From NCBI GenBank assembly GCA_021737275.1, contig JAIPEE010000017.1, forward strand, positions 1 to 64,000: 64,000 bases of DNA, given 5' to 3'. The notes beneath the pieces were generated by a model that saw nothing but the letters and a program-made list of their open reading frames with translations, was not told the DNA's origin and did not search any database. Position 1 is the first letter of the stretch; the number at the start of each line of letters is the position of its first letter. The position numbers and the translations under genes were made by a program. Positions 56,704 through 64,000 of this stretch are shown here, one piece after another. This DNA comes from Desulfobacterales bacterium. GTDB lineage: Bacteria > Desulfobacterota > Desulfobacteria > Desulfobacterales > JAIPEE01.

Positions 56704-58722
56704 TTAAAGCTCAAAAAGCATCAGTTTTTTAATGGAAGCAATCCGGTCTCTCAATGCAGCGGCACGTTCAAACGCCATCTCTTTTGCAGCGTCCTTCATT
56801 TCCTTCTCGAGCTTTCTGATATGGACATCTATATTATCCGTTTTCTCAAAAACGGATAAGGCTTCCGCTACCAAATGTTCTTCTTCATCGTCTTTTTCAT
56901 AAAACGTATCAAAAGCAGATGTCACCTTTTTAACTATTGTCTCCGGTACAATATTATGGTCTGAATTATATGCTGCCTGAATTTTTCTTCTGCGAAGTGT
57001 TTCATCAATAGCTGACTGCATGGATTTTGTTATGTTGTCTGCGTACATAATGACCACGCCTTTGACATTTCTGGCGGCACGCCCGCATGTCTGGATTAAT
57101 GACCGGGTTGACCTTAAAAAACCTTCTTTATCGGCATCAAGTATCGCCACAAGGGATACTTCGGGAATATCCAGCCCCTCCCTGAGTAGATTTATACCGA
57201 TCAGAACATCAAATTCTCCTGTCCTGAGATCTTTCAGGATCTCCATCCTCTCTATCGTTTTAATATCAGAATGAAGATAACGAACATTAATTCCCAGATC
57301 AGTATAATAATCTGTCAGATCCTCAGCCATCCGTTTGGTAAGCGTGGTTACAAGGACGCGTTCATTTCTGTCAATTCGATGCTTGATTTCATCCAGCAGA
57401 TCATCAACCTGGTTTACTGCGGGCCTTACGTCAATCTCAGGATCAAGCAAGCCTGTCGGTCGAACAATCTGTTCAAAAACGGCCTTGCCGGACTGCTCAA
57501 ACTCAAATTCCGAAGGTGTAGCAGATACATACAGAATTCGGTTAATACGTTCATAGAACTCATGAAACTGCAGAGGGCGGTTATCAAGTGCGGACGGCAA
57601 TCTAAACCCGAACTCTGCGAGTGTAGACTTTCTCGAACGATCTCCTTTATACATGGCCCGTACCTGTGGAACGGCAATATGACTCTCATCAACAAAGAGG
57701 AGATAATCATCCGGGAAATAATCCAGCAAGGTGGGTGGCGGTTCACCGGGGCGGCGCCCTGTGAGGTGCCGGGAGTAGTTCTCGATGCCGTTACAGTACC
57801 CCAGCTCAAGCATCATCTCAAGGTCAAAATTGGTTCTCTCCTCAATTCGCTGAGCTTCAATCAGTTTTTTTTCCTGCCTGAAAAACTCAATTCGTTCTTT
57901 TAACTCCTCAATTATTGTTTCTGTTGCCCTTTTCAGCGTACTTTTCCGGGTAACATAATGGCTGGCAGGAAATATAGTGCATTTTCTTAACGTTCGAGTA
58001 ACGGTACCTCTGAGTGGATCAATTTCAGCAATCGATTCAACATCATCTCCAAAGAACTCAACACGTACAGCACTGCTTTCTTCGTATGCCGGAAAGATTT
58101 CTACACGGTCTCCCCTTACCCTGAATGTGCCCCGATGAAAATCAAAATCATTTCGCTCATAATGCATGGAGACAAGGTCTTTTAACAACTTGTCTCTTGG
58201 TACTTGTGTACCGCTTTCAATTTTTACACGCATTGCCAGATAATCTTCAGGGTCGCCGATACCAAAAATACAGGAAACGCTGGCAACAACCAGCACGTCC
58301 CTGCGCGAAAGAACGGAACGTGTTGCAGAGTGCCGAAGTTTGTCTATCATCTCATTTATGGATGAATCTTTCTGGATATAGGTATCACTTGAGGGAATGT
58401 AGGCTTCCGGCTGATAGTAATCATAATAACTGACAAAATACTCAATCGCATTTTCAGGAAAAAGCTGCCTGAACTCATTATAAAGCTGTGCGGCAAGGGT
58501 TTTGTTAGGCGCTATAACCAGCGATGGGCGATTCAGTTTTTGAACAACATGTGCCATGGTAAATGTTTTACCGGATCCGGTAACACCAACCAGAACATTA
58601 TGCCGGTTTCCGGAGGAGATGCTTTTACAGATTGCATCGATTGCTCCGGGCTGATCGCCTTTTGGCGTAAAGGGGGAAACTAAATTAAATGATGACATCA
58701 GGTTACAACATATAAAAAACAT
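56704..58722 (-). CDS. uvrB: Excinuclease ABC subunit B
   Basis: Damage-recognition helicase of nucleotide excision repair. Walker [11 protein letters not shown], the damage-probing hairpin [24 protein letters not shown] and a C-terminal UVR motif ([11 protein letters not shown]) are all present. The 672 residues run from ATG 58722, just 18 bases from the cysS stop; ATG 58698 ([16 protein letters not shown]) would match the usual N-terminus better and is a good alternative. It is followed without gap by uvrC. Confidence 0.95.
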   Translation of the reverse strand: MFFICCNLMSSFNLVSPFTPKGDQPGAIDAICKSISSGNRHNVLVGVTGSGKTFTMAHVVQKLNRPSLVIAPNKTLAAQLYNEFRQLFPENAIEYFVSYYDYYQPEAYIPSSDTYIQKDSSINEMIDKLRHSATRSVLSRRDVLVVASVSCIFGIGDPEDYLAMRVKIESGTQVPRDKLLKDLVSMHYERNDFDFHRGTFRVRGDRVEIFPAYEESSAVRVEFFGDDVESIAEIDPLRGTVTRTLRKCTIFPASHYVTRKSTLKRATETIIEELKERIEFFRQEKKLIEAQRIEERTNFDLEMMLELGYCNGIENYSRHLTGRRPGEPPPTLLDYFPDDYLLFVDESHIAVPQVRAMYKGDRSRKSTLAEFGFRLPSALDNRPLQFHEFYERINRILYVSATPSEFEFEQSGKAVFEQIVRPTGLLDPEIDVRPAVNQVDDLLDEIKHRIDRNERVLVTTLTKRMAEDLTDYYTDLGINVRYLHSDIKTIERMEILKDLRTGEFDVLIGINLLREGLDIPEVSLVAILDADKEGFLRSTRSLIQTCGRAARNVKGVVIMYADNITKSMQSAIDETLRRRKIQAAYNSDHNIVPETIVKKVTSAFDTFYEKDDEEEHLVAEALSVFEKTDNIDVHIRKLEKEMKDAAKEMAFERAAALRDRIASIKKLMLFEL

Positions 58723-58739
58723 TTATATGATAAAATATC

Positions 58740-60176
58740 CTACTCTTTGATTCTCCAGATGGTACCTTCAGGCCTGTCTTCAATCACAATACCCATATCC
58801 GATAACCGGTCGCGTGCTTCATCCGCTTTTGCCCAGTTCTTGGCTTTTCTGGCTTCAATTCGTTCTTTGATAAGTTTTTCAATGGCTATTTCATCTATAT
58901 CAAGCTTACCAATTGCATTGGATTTTTTAGATTCAAAATATTTGACAGGATCAAGACAGAAAACACCAAGCACCTGCCCGGTACGGATTAAATCCGCATA
59001 CGCTATTTGGAGTATTTTGGTGATATCCGGTGTAATTGTTGTTTTCTGATCAAGCTGTTTGTTTAACTGTCGAACTGTATCAAAAATAATTCCTATACCT
59101 TTGGCCGTATTAAAATCATCATCCATTGCCTCACAGAAACGGTTCCAGCAGTCACCCGGCCTATTTCCATCTTTTCCGGAACAATCCGTATTATCAGAAA
59201 GTCGCTGAAGTAAAGCATAAATCTTATCCAGTCCAACAACGGCTTCATCCATTGCCTTGTCTGTAAAATCAATCGGGCTTCTATAGTGATTGGATAAAAG
59301 AAAAAACCGGACAACTTCCGGATGGTAACGCTTAATAACATCTTTAATCATCAAAAAGTTACCAAGCGACTTGGACATTTTCTCATGGTTAATATTTACA
59401 AAACCATTATGAACCCAGTATTTGGCAAAGGCCTTTCCGAAAGCCGCTTCAGACTGCGCTATTTCGTTTTCATGGTGCGGAAAGATAAGGTCCTTACCAC
59501 CGCCATGTATGTCAAATGTTTCGCCCAGATATTCGCAGCTCATGGCTGAACATTCAATATGCCAGCCGGGTCTGCCGTTTCCCCAGGGAGAGGGCCAGAA
59601 CGGTTCGCCGGGTTTTGTTGATTTCCACAATGCAAAATCAAAAGGGTTTTTCTTTCTCTTATCAATATCAATACGGGCACCGGCTTCCATATCTTCAAGT
59701 TTTCGACCGGACAGCTTACCGTAGCCCTTAAATTTATCTACAGAAAAATAGACATCACCATCAATTTCATAGGCGATATTTTTTTCAATGAGTCTGTTTA
59801 TCACATCAATAATTTGATTAATATGATCTGTTGCTTTGGGTTCATATGAAGGGCGCTCTACATAAAGGGCATCCATGTCTGTGTGAAACTCTTCGATATA
59901 CCTTGATGCAAGCCCGGCAGGTTTCTCATTGAGCTCATTGGCCCGATTAATTATTTTGTCATCAATATCCGTAAAGTTTCTGACATATTTTACTTCATAG
60001 CCCTGCGATTTCAAATACCGTGCAATGACATCAAAAACCACTACCGAACGTGCATGGCCGATATGGCATGAATCATACACTGTCGGCCCACAAACATACA
60101 TGCTCACTTTATCCGGTTTAATGGTTTCAAAATTTTCTTTTCTGCCGCTTAGCGTATTATAGATGCGTATTGCCAT
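58740..60176 (-). CDS. cysS: Cysteinyl-tRNA synthetase
   Basis: Class I aminoacyl-tRNA synthetase charging tRNA-Cys. The 478 residues include YVCGPTVYDSCHIGHARS, with zinc Cys and HIGH box; the remaining zinc ligands lie in IECSAMS and FPHHENEIAQSEA, and the KMSKSLGN loop follows. A C-terminal DALR-like anticodon region completes it. It precedes uvrB by 17 bases, and a repeat half-copy lies between it and ispF. Confidence 0.95.
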   Translation of the reverse strand: MAIRIYNTLSGRKENFETIKPDKVSMYVCGPTVYDSCHIGHARSVVVFDVIARYLKSQGYEVKYVRNFTDIDDKIINRANELNEKPAGLASRYIEEFHTDMDALYVERPSYEPKATDHINQIIDVINRLIEKNIAYEIDGDVYFSVDKFKGYGKLSGRKLEDMEAGARIDIDKRKKNPFDFALWKSTKPGEPFWPSPWGNGRPGWHIECSAMSCEYLGETFDIHGGGKDLIFPHHENEIAQSEAAFGKAFAKYWVHNGFVNINHEKMSKSLGNFLMIKDVIKRYHPEVVRFFLLSNHYRSPIDFTDKAMDEAVVGLDKIYALLQRLSDNTDCSGKDGNRPGDCWNRFCEAMDDDFNTAKGIGIIFDTVRQLNKQLDQKTTITPDITKILQIAYADLIRTGQVLGVFCLDPVKYFESKKSNAIGKLDIDEIAIEKLIKERIEARKAKNWAKADEARDRLSDMGIVIEDRPEGTIWRIKE

Positions 60177-60201
60177 TCTTTATTCCCAAACAGTTTAGGC
60201 C

Positions 60202-60263
60202 ACCTCTAAAAATTGCCCTTTGGTAGCGATTACTGCGTTATGTAGAAAATTAAAGCACTCAAA
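60202..60263. repeat. Half copy of the palindromic repeat seen at 30693
   Basis: CTCTAAAAATTGCC, TTTGG and the 15-base CGATTACTGCGTTAT (60227-60241) match one arm of the repeat at 30693-30838, followed by a related AT-rich stretch, about 60 bases in all. The second arm is missing. It abuts the ispF stop codon, as the first copy abuts a gene end. Confidence 0.6.
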
Positions 60264-60740
60264 TTAAGGCTTTGGTTTAAGTAATGCAACACACATAGCA
60301 CCGATACCTTCGCCCATTCCAATCATTCCAAGGCCTTCAGTCGTTGTCGCTTTGATATTTACATCGTCTGCCTTAATGCCGACTGCAACAGAAATACAAC
60401 ACTTCATATCTTCCCTGTATGGTGAAATTTTTGGCTTTTCTGCAAAAACAGTCGCGTCCAGATTTACAACACTCAACCCTTTTTCACTTACCTTATTACA
60501 GGTATCCTTTAGAAGCTTCATACTGTCAATATCTTTATATGCAGGATCGGTATCCGGATAATGCATTCCAATATCGCCAAGTCCTGCAGCACCAAGCAAA
60601 GCATCACAAACCGCATGAAGCAGAACATCGGCATCAGAATGTCCCATAAGCCCTTTATCAAAAGGGATCTCAACACCCCCTATGACAAGGCGCCGACCCT
60701 TTTCAAGTCGATGAACATCATATCCCATCCCTATTCGCAT
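60264..60740 (-). CDS. ispF: 2-C-methyl-D-erythritol 2,4-cyclodiphosphate synthase
   Basis: MEP-pathway enzyme closing the cyclodiphosphate ring with release of CMP. The 158 residues carry the zinc Asp and His in MGYDVHRL (D8, H10) and the His in GHSDADVLLHA, plus GLGDIGMHYPDTDP, FAEKPKISPY and the C-terminal ATTTEGLGMIGMGEGIGA. It completes the isoprenoid set with dxs and ispA elsewhere in the window. cysS follows in the same direction across an 87-base gap. Confidence 0.95.
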   Translation of the reverse strand: MRIGMGYDVHRLEKGRRLVIGGVEIPFDKGLMGHSDADVLLHAVCDALLGAAGLGDIGMHYPDTDPAYKDIDSMKLLKDTCNKVSEKGLSVVNLDATVFAEKPKISPYREDMKCCISVAVGIKADDVNIKATTTEGLGMIGMGEGIGAMCVALLKPKP

Positions 60741-60821
60741 TTATCCACCATATCCGTTTAAATAATTTCAAATCTATGTAGCATAAATGCAAAAAAGCGT
60801 AAAGCCCTGAAAATCATGCTT

Positions 60822-63608
60822 TTAATCATGAAGAATGAGGCCGTCCGGCAAAGATTCGCCAAACATGGTGTTTTCTTCCTGTCTTTCCACCTTAACCACT
60901 TCCTGAACAAACCGGGCATATGGTTTAAAGTTTTCATGTCTGTTAAGCCATTCAACAACACGAACAGCGATGGAATCTTCAATATCCCTTGACGGATCAC
61001 CTGTTTTCCGGGCTAACTGTGACAGGGCCACTGCAACCGGTTTCGGATTACGCCACTCTTCAGAAAGAAGTTTATCAATCCAGTTTATAATTTCACCGGC
61101 TGGAATAACCCGATCAACAGGCCCATATAATAATTCACGTGCACCTATTCTTGAAAGTGCCCAGAAAAGCTGCTGACTACAGCGTTTTGAATTCAGTTCT
61201 CCAAGGAGGTGCCGACCCCACTTAATTTTATCCTTAACCAGCAGCAGTTCGAGGTTAGCAATTGCCATCCAGATTTCAAAACGCTCCTGTTGAGTAAGTT
61301 TAACTTTAGCGGATTTTTTGGCCATTATCACCGGTGTCAGATCCTGCATAAACAGTCGCTGCTGGCCGGGTGTCAGACCGCCGGAAATTCGTCTCCAGAA
61401 AATCCACCATTCTGATTTTGTCTGTGCATTTTTATTGAAAATAACGCCCTGCTTATATATTTTCCATAACTGTTTGATCCGCATTGCATCAAACGCATCA
61501 CCAAATCCGGGTCGAAAACAAAATCCGGTCAGATTCAACCAGCGGCTCTCATAAACAGCCGTTGTCTTTCGTGCAGAAATGTTTTTTATAAGTTCATCTG
61601 TGATACTTCTTATCAGCCCGAGGGGCCATTTGTTCTTTGGTCTTTCAACAATTTCAGCAATTTCTTTTACAATTTTTTCAAGACGATCATTCCCTGTTTT
61701 ATTTGAAAAAACTTCATGAACCGCACTGACCGATTTTTCAATAATCGATTCATCAAATATATCATCATCGGCAATCTGTATGGGTGAATCGGAAGCTCTT
61801 AACTGGAACTGCAGCTGCCAGCGGTGTTTGCTGACAGTTGACCTGGCCCATAATGCCAGCGTGCCCATTTCAGTATAACCGGCTTCCATCTTAACAGGTA
61901 TTGTCGTCCGGGTACCTTTTTTGCCAAACTGTATCATTGTCTGAACGGGCGGCAAAATTGTAAATGAATCATCAACAGATACCACATCACCGGTCATATC
62001 ACCTGAGCGATAACTCGAGCTGTAGATATTGAAGGCAACAGGCTGGTTGGCAAGTACCTCGAACTTTTTATCTTCAATAATTATATCCGACCCCTCATCA
62101 AGTCCTCTTTCAACAAGACAGATCGCCTCTTTTTGGCCAACGACTTCACCCGGTTTTGATATACCCAGATAGTATGAACGGGGGCTTCCGCTGCCAACCT
62201 TAACACCGATGCCCGACTTTACAAGGCCATAATAAGCGGCACCAAGCGCAACAGCAGTATCAGGATTTGGATTTTCAAGAACACCTGGAACGGCGGTATC
62301 CGTCTCTCCAAACCATGACCGTATTGATTCTTTAATCCTCTCCTGAATAATAGCCGGTTTTAATGATCCGCCATTAAAAAGAATAAGATCCGGTGTATAA
62401 CGATCCGATTTAAGTACACGGCCGACATCTTCCTTGTGTCTTTCAAGAAACCATCCCAGATGGCGGGTTATGGCTGAATCAGATTCATAGGGCAAGCCAA
62501 ATTCCGTTACATTTCCATGGCTTTCACTTTTTCCGGGGTTCTCCCGGCTAATCACAGGAAGAAATTGCCTTAAAACTGCATCTTCAACATCCTTACGGGT
62601 GAGCTCTGCAGACATGGTTCCGGCAATAAGACTGCTTCCCTGTCCCATCAGTGTTATCTTTTTTGATTCGGCAATATTATCAAGTATAATCTCTTTGGCC
62701 TGCCTGCACTGGTGACAAAGTGTTTTCCAGCGATCACCGGTAATGGATTTACCCGGCATACCAAAACGCTCTTTTATGATTTCTGCCAGGGCGATATCAA
62801 CATTATCCCCCCCCAGAACAAGATGATCTCCAACTGCGATTCGTTCAAACCTGGGACTGCCGTCAACCTCTCGGAGCGTTATCAACGTAAAATCGGTTGT
62901 GCCGCCGCCGACATCACACACCAGAACAAGTTCATCAGGTTTAATATACCGATCCCATTTTTTTTCATGTTGAATCAGCCAACTGTAAAATGCTGCAAGT
63001 GGTTCTTCTATCAGGGTTACATTCGGCAACCCTGCTGTTTTGGCGGCTTCAAGCGTAAGATCACGTGCCACTTCATCAAAAGAAGCCGGTACCGTGATAA
63101 TAATCATCTGGTTTTCAAGGAAGCTTTCTACATCATCGCCCTTATAATGGTTCCATGATTTCTTGATATGTGAAAGATAAAATGCGGTTGCCTGAACAGG
63201 TGAAACCTTAAACACGTCATCACCGGATCCCCATGGCAATATCCTGGCATGCCGGTCGACATTATCATGACAGAGCCAGCTTTTTGCTGAAGAGACAAGC
63301 CTTGAGGGAACCTGTGATCCATGGTTCCTTGCATAAATACCGGCGAAATTCAATGTATCCGATTCCCATGGTGTTTCTATGGACTCTTTTGAGATATCAT
63401 ATGTGCCGGGAATATAGAGAAATGACGGCAGAACGGACTGACGTGTTATTTCACCGGGTCCGGTAAGCTGAGGTACTTTAAAAAGATTGATACGGGGTTT
63501 GCCGTCCGCCTTATTTTCCAGATCAACGTATGAAACAGCTGAGTTTGTCGTACCCAGGTCTATGCCAATAATATATCGTCTATCCGTCTGATCGAACAAA
63601 TTAACCAT
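60822..63608 (-). CDS. Hsp70/DnaK-family protein (large, DUF3731-like C-terminus)
   Basis: 928-residue relative of Hsp70. The ATPase domain has IIGIDLGTTNSAVSYVD (14-30) for phosphate binding, VPASFDEVARDLTLEAA, VTLIEEPLAAFYSW, CDVGGGTTDFTLI, LVLGGDNVDIAL, and GGSLKPAIIQERI for adenosine. A beta-rich substrate-binding-like region follows, and the last 350 residues are helical and unlike DnaK, matching a DUF3731-type extension. It lacks the classic DnaK lid and C-terminal EEVD-like end. It lies 29 bases from the DUF2760 gene; the pair often occurs together in proteobacteria. Clients are unknown. Confidence 0.85.
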   Translation of the reverse strand: MVNLFDQTDRRYIIGIDLGTTNSAVSYVDLENKADGKPRINLFKVPQLTGPGEITRQSVLPSFLYIPGTYDISKESIETPWESDTLNFAGIYARNHGSQVPSRLVSSAKSWLCHDNVDRHARILPWGSGDDVFKVSPVQATAFYLSHIKKSWNHYKGDDVESFLENQMIIITVPASFDEVARDLTLEAAKTAGLPNVTLIEEPLAAFYSWLIQHEKKWDRYIKPDELVLVCDVGGGTTDFTLITLREVDGSPRFERIAVGDHLVLGGDNVDIALAEIIKERFGMPGKSITGDRWKTLCHQCRQAKEIILDNIAESKKITLMGQGSSLIAGTMSAELTRKDVEDAVLRQFLPVISRENPGKSESHGNVTEFGLPYESDSAITRHLGWFLERHKEDVGRVLKSDRYTPDLILFNGGSLKPAIIQERIKESIRSWFGETDTAVPGVLENPNPDTAVALGAAYYGLVKSGIGVKVGSGSPRSYYLGISKPGEVVGQKEAICLVERGLDEGSDIIIEDKKFEVLANQPVAFNIYSSSYRSGDMTGDVVSVDDSFTILPPVQTMIQFGKKGTRTTIPVKMEAGYTEMGTLALWARSTVSKHRWQLQFQLRASDSPIQIADDDIFDESIIEKSVSAVHEVFSNKTGNDRLEKIVKEIAEIVERPKNKWPLGLIRSITDELIKNISARKTTAVYESRWLNLTGFCFRPGFGDAFDAMRIKQLWKIYKQGVIFNKNAQTKSEWWIFWRRISGGLTPGQQRLFMQDLTPVIMAKKSAKVKLTQQERFEIWMAIANLELLLVKDKIKWGRHLLGELNSKRCSQQLFWALSRIGARELLYGPVDRVIPAGEIINWIDKLLSEEWRNPKPVAVALSQLARKTGDPSRDIEDSIAVRVVEWLNRHENFKPYARFVQEVVKVERQEENTMFGESLPDGLILHD

Positions 63609-63637
63609 CCCAGCATGTAATTTTAAATAGTGTTAAC

Positions 63638-64000
63638 TCAGATAATTTCCACTTCAGCCGGTGCAATAATCTCAGCTTCAGTACCTGAAGAAAGTGTCGG
63701 GAGCTGAACTTTTCCAGCCATCCAGCCTTTATGTCTGATAACGCCCTTGAAAGGCGGTTCGCCGGCAACATTACCAATCAGTTTAACAGAATCCGGATCA
63801 AATCCTTTCTGAACGATAAATTCTTCACCCTCATTTATATCGACGATTGGTCTGGGGGAGAGTAATTTGTTGACGGTTTTTTTACAATTTTCATGGATGC
63901 TTCTAACCGCTGCACCGATCTGGGCATCTTCAAACGCATCAAGATTTTCAGCAAAGAAATCCATAAGGCGCCCCTCTCTTTGAAATACAGCCAGTATGTT
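63638..64000 (-). CDS. DUF2760 domain protein (partial, cut by window edge)
   Basis: C-terminal 120 residues of a protein that continues past the window. Reading the frame to the edge gives LAVFQREGRLMDFFAENLDA and then AQIGAAVRSIHENCKKTV, typical of DUF2760, so the ATG at 63964 is an internal Met rather than the start. VSLIGNV-like and GVIRHKGWMAGKVQLP segments close the domain. It probably acts with the Hsp70-family protein downstream; function unknown. Confidence 0.75.
   Translation of the reverse strand, partial: NILAVFQREGRLMDFFAENLDAFEDAQIGAAVRSIHENCKKTVNKLLSPRPIVDINEGEEFIVQKGFDPDSVKLIGNVAGEPPFKGVIRHKGWMAGKVQLPTLSSGTEAEIIAPAEVEII

Overview
This 64 kb window is a low-GC (about 40% by eye), gene-dense bacterial chromosome segment. 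The gene content points to a Gram-negative deltaproteobacterium of the Desulfobacterota, most likely Desulfobacterales. The clues are a mitochondrial-type (spd) elongation factor G beside an EF-G II paralogue, the xseA-xseB-ispA-dxs-tlyA operon, an MglA GTPase with a PATAN/cyclic-nucleotide protein, an Hsp70/DUF2760 pair, minor type IV pilins with PilY1, and many TTG starts. The assignment is an inference; no rRNA, tRNA or sulfate-reduction gene is present. I saw no CRISPR array, intact insertion sequence or prophage.

Layout. (1) 0-5.8 kb, plus strand: end of a polysaccharide locus. A truncated NAD-epimerase tail precedes a WecA/WbpL-type phosphosugar transferase, a WbpM/CapD-type dehydratase, a GlmU-like beta-helix protein and glmM. 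(2) 5.8-12.2 kb: Bax-inhibitor-1 membrane protein (minus), then xseA, xseB, ispA, dxs and tlyA. (3) 12.3-21.1 kb: EF-G II, a thioesterase, a NIL-ferredoxin coupled to mnmA, mtaB, a HAD phosphatase, a DUF89-like protein and HU. (4) 21.2-30.7 kb: a minus-strand helicase-nuclease that looks like a MrfA-MrfB fusion, two CNNM/CorC membrane proteins, a DUF3047 protein, efp (minus), guaA and a coiled-coil membrane protein. (5) 30.7-36.5 kb, minus strand: a minor pilin operon in the order fimT, pilV, pilW, pilX, pilY1 and a small PilY2-like secreted protein, with a palindromic repeat at its downstream edge. (6) 36.6-39.9 kb: a region with sRNA-like structure, the second EF-G and a small RecA-like ATPase. 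(7) 39.9-51.8 kb: twelve consecutive minus-strand genes mixing signalling and housekeeping (TPR-like protein, MglA GTPase, PATAN-cNMP protein, phosphodiesterase, purC, ParB-like, cytidylate-kinase-like, SPL-like radical SAM, a PilB/GspE-like ATPase with eight N-terminal repeats, a MinD/FlhG ATPase and an HDOD protein). (8) 52.2-54.9 kb, plus strand: mdh and a chemoreceptor. (9) 54.9-64 kb, minus strand: uvrC, uvrB, cysS, ispF, an Hsp70-family protein and a DUF2760 protein cut by the window edge.

The most interesting candidates are: the minus-strand polarity/second-messenger cluster with its 28-residue repeat ATPase; the fused MrfA-MrfB-like repair enzyme; the MnmA with three candidate Fe-S ligands coupled to a NIL-ferredoxin; a roughly 145 bp palindromic repeat with a half copy 30 kb away; and a possible sRNA gene upstream of EF-G.
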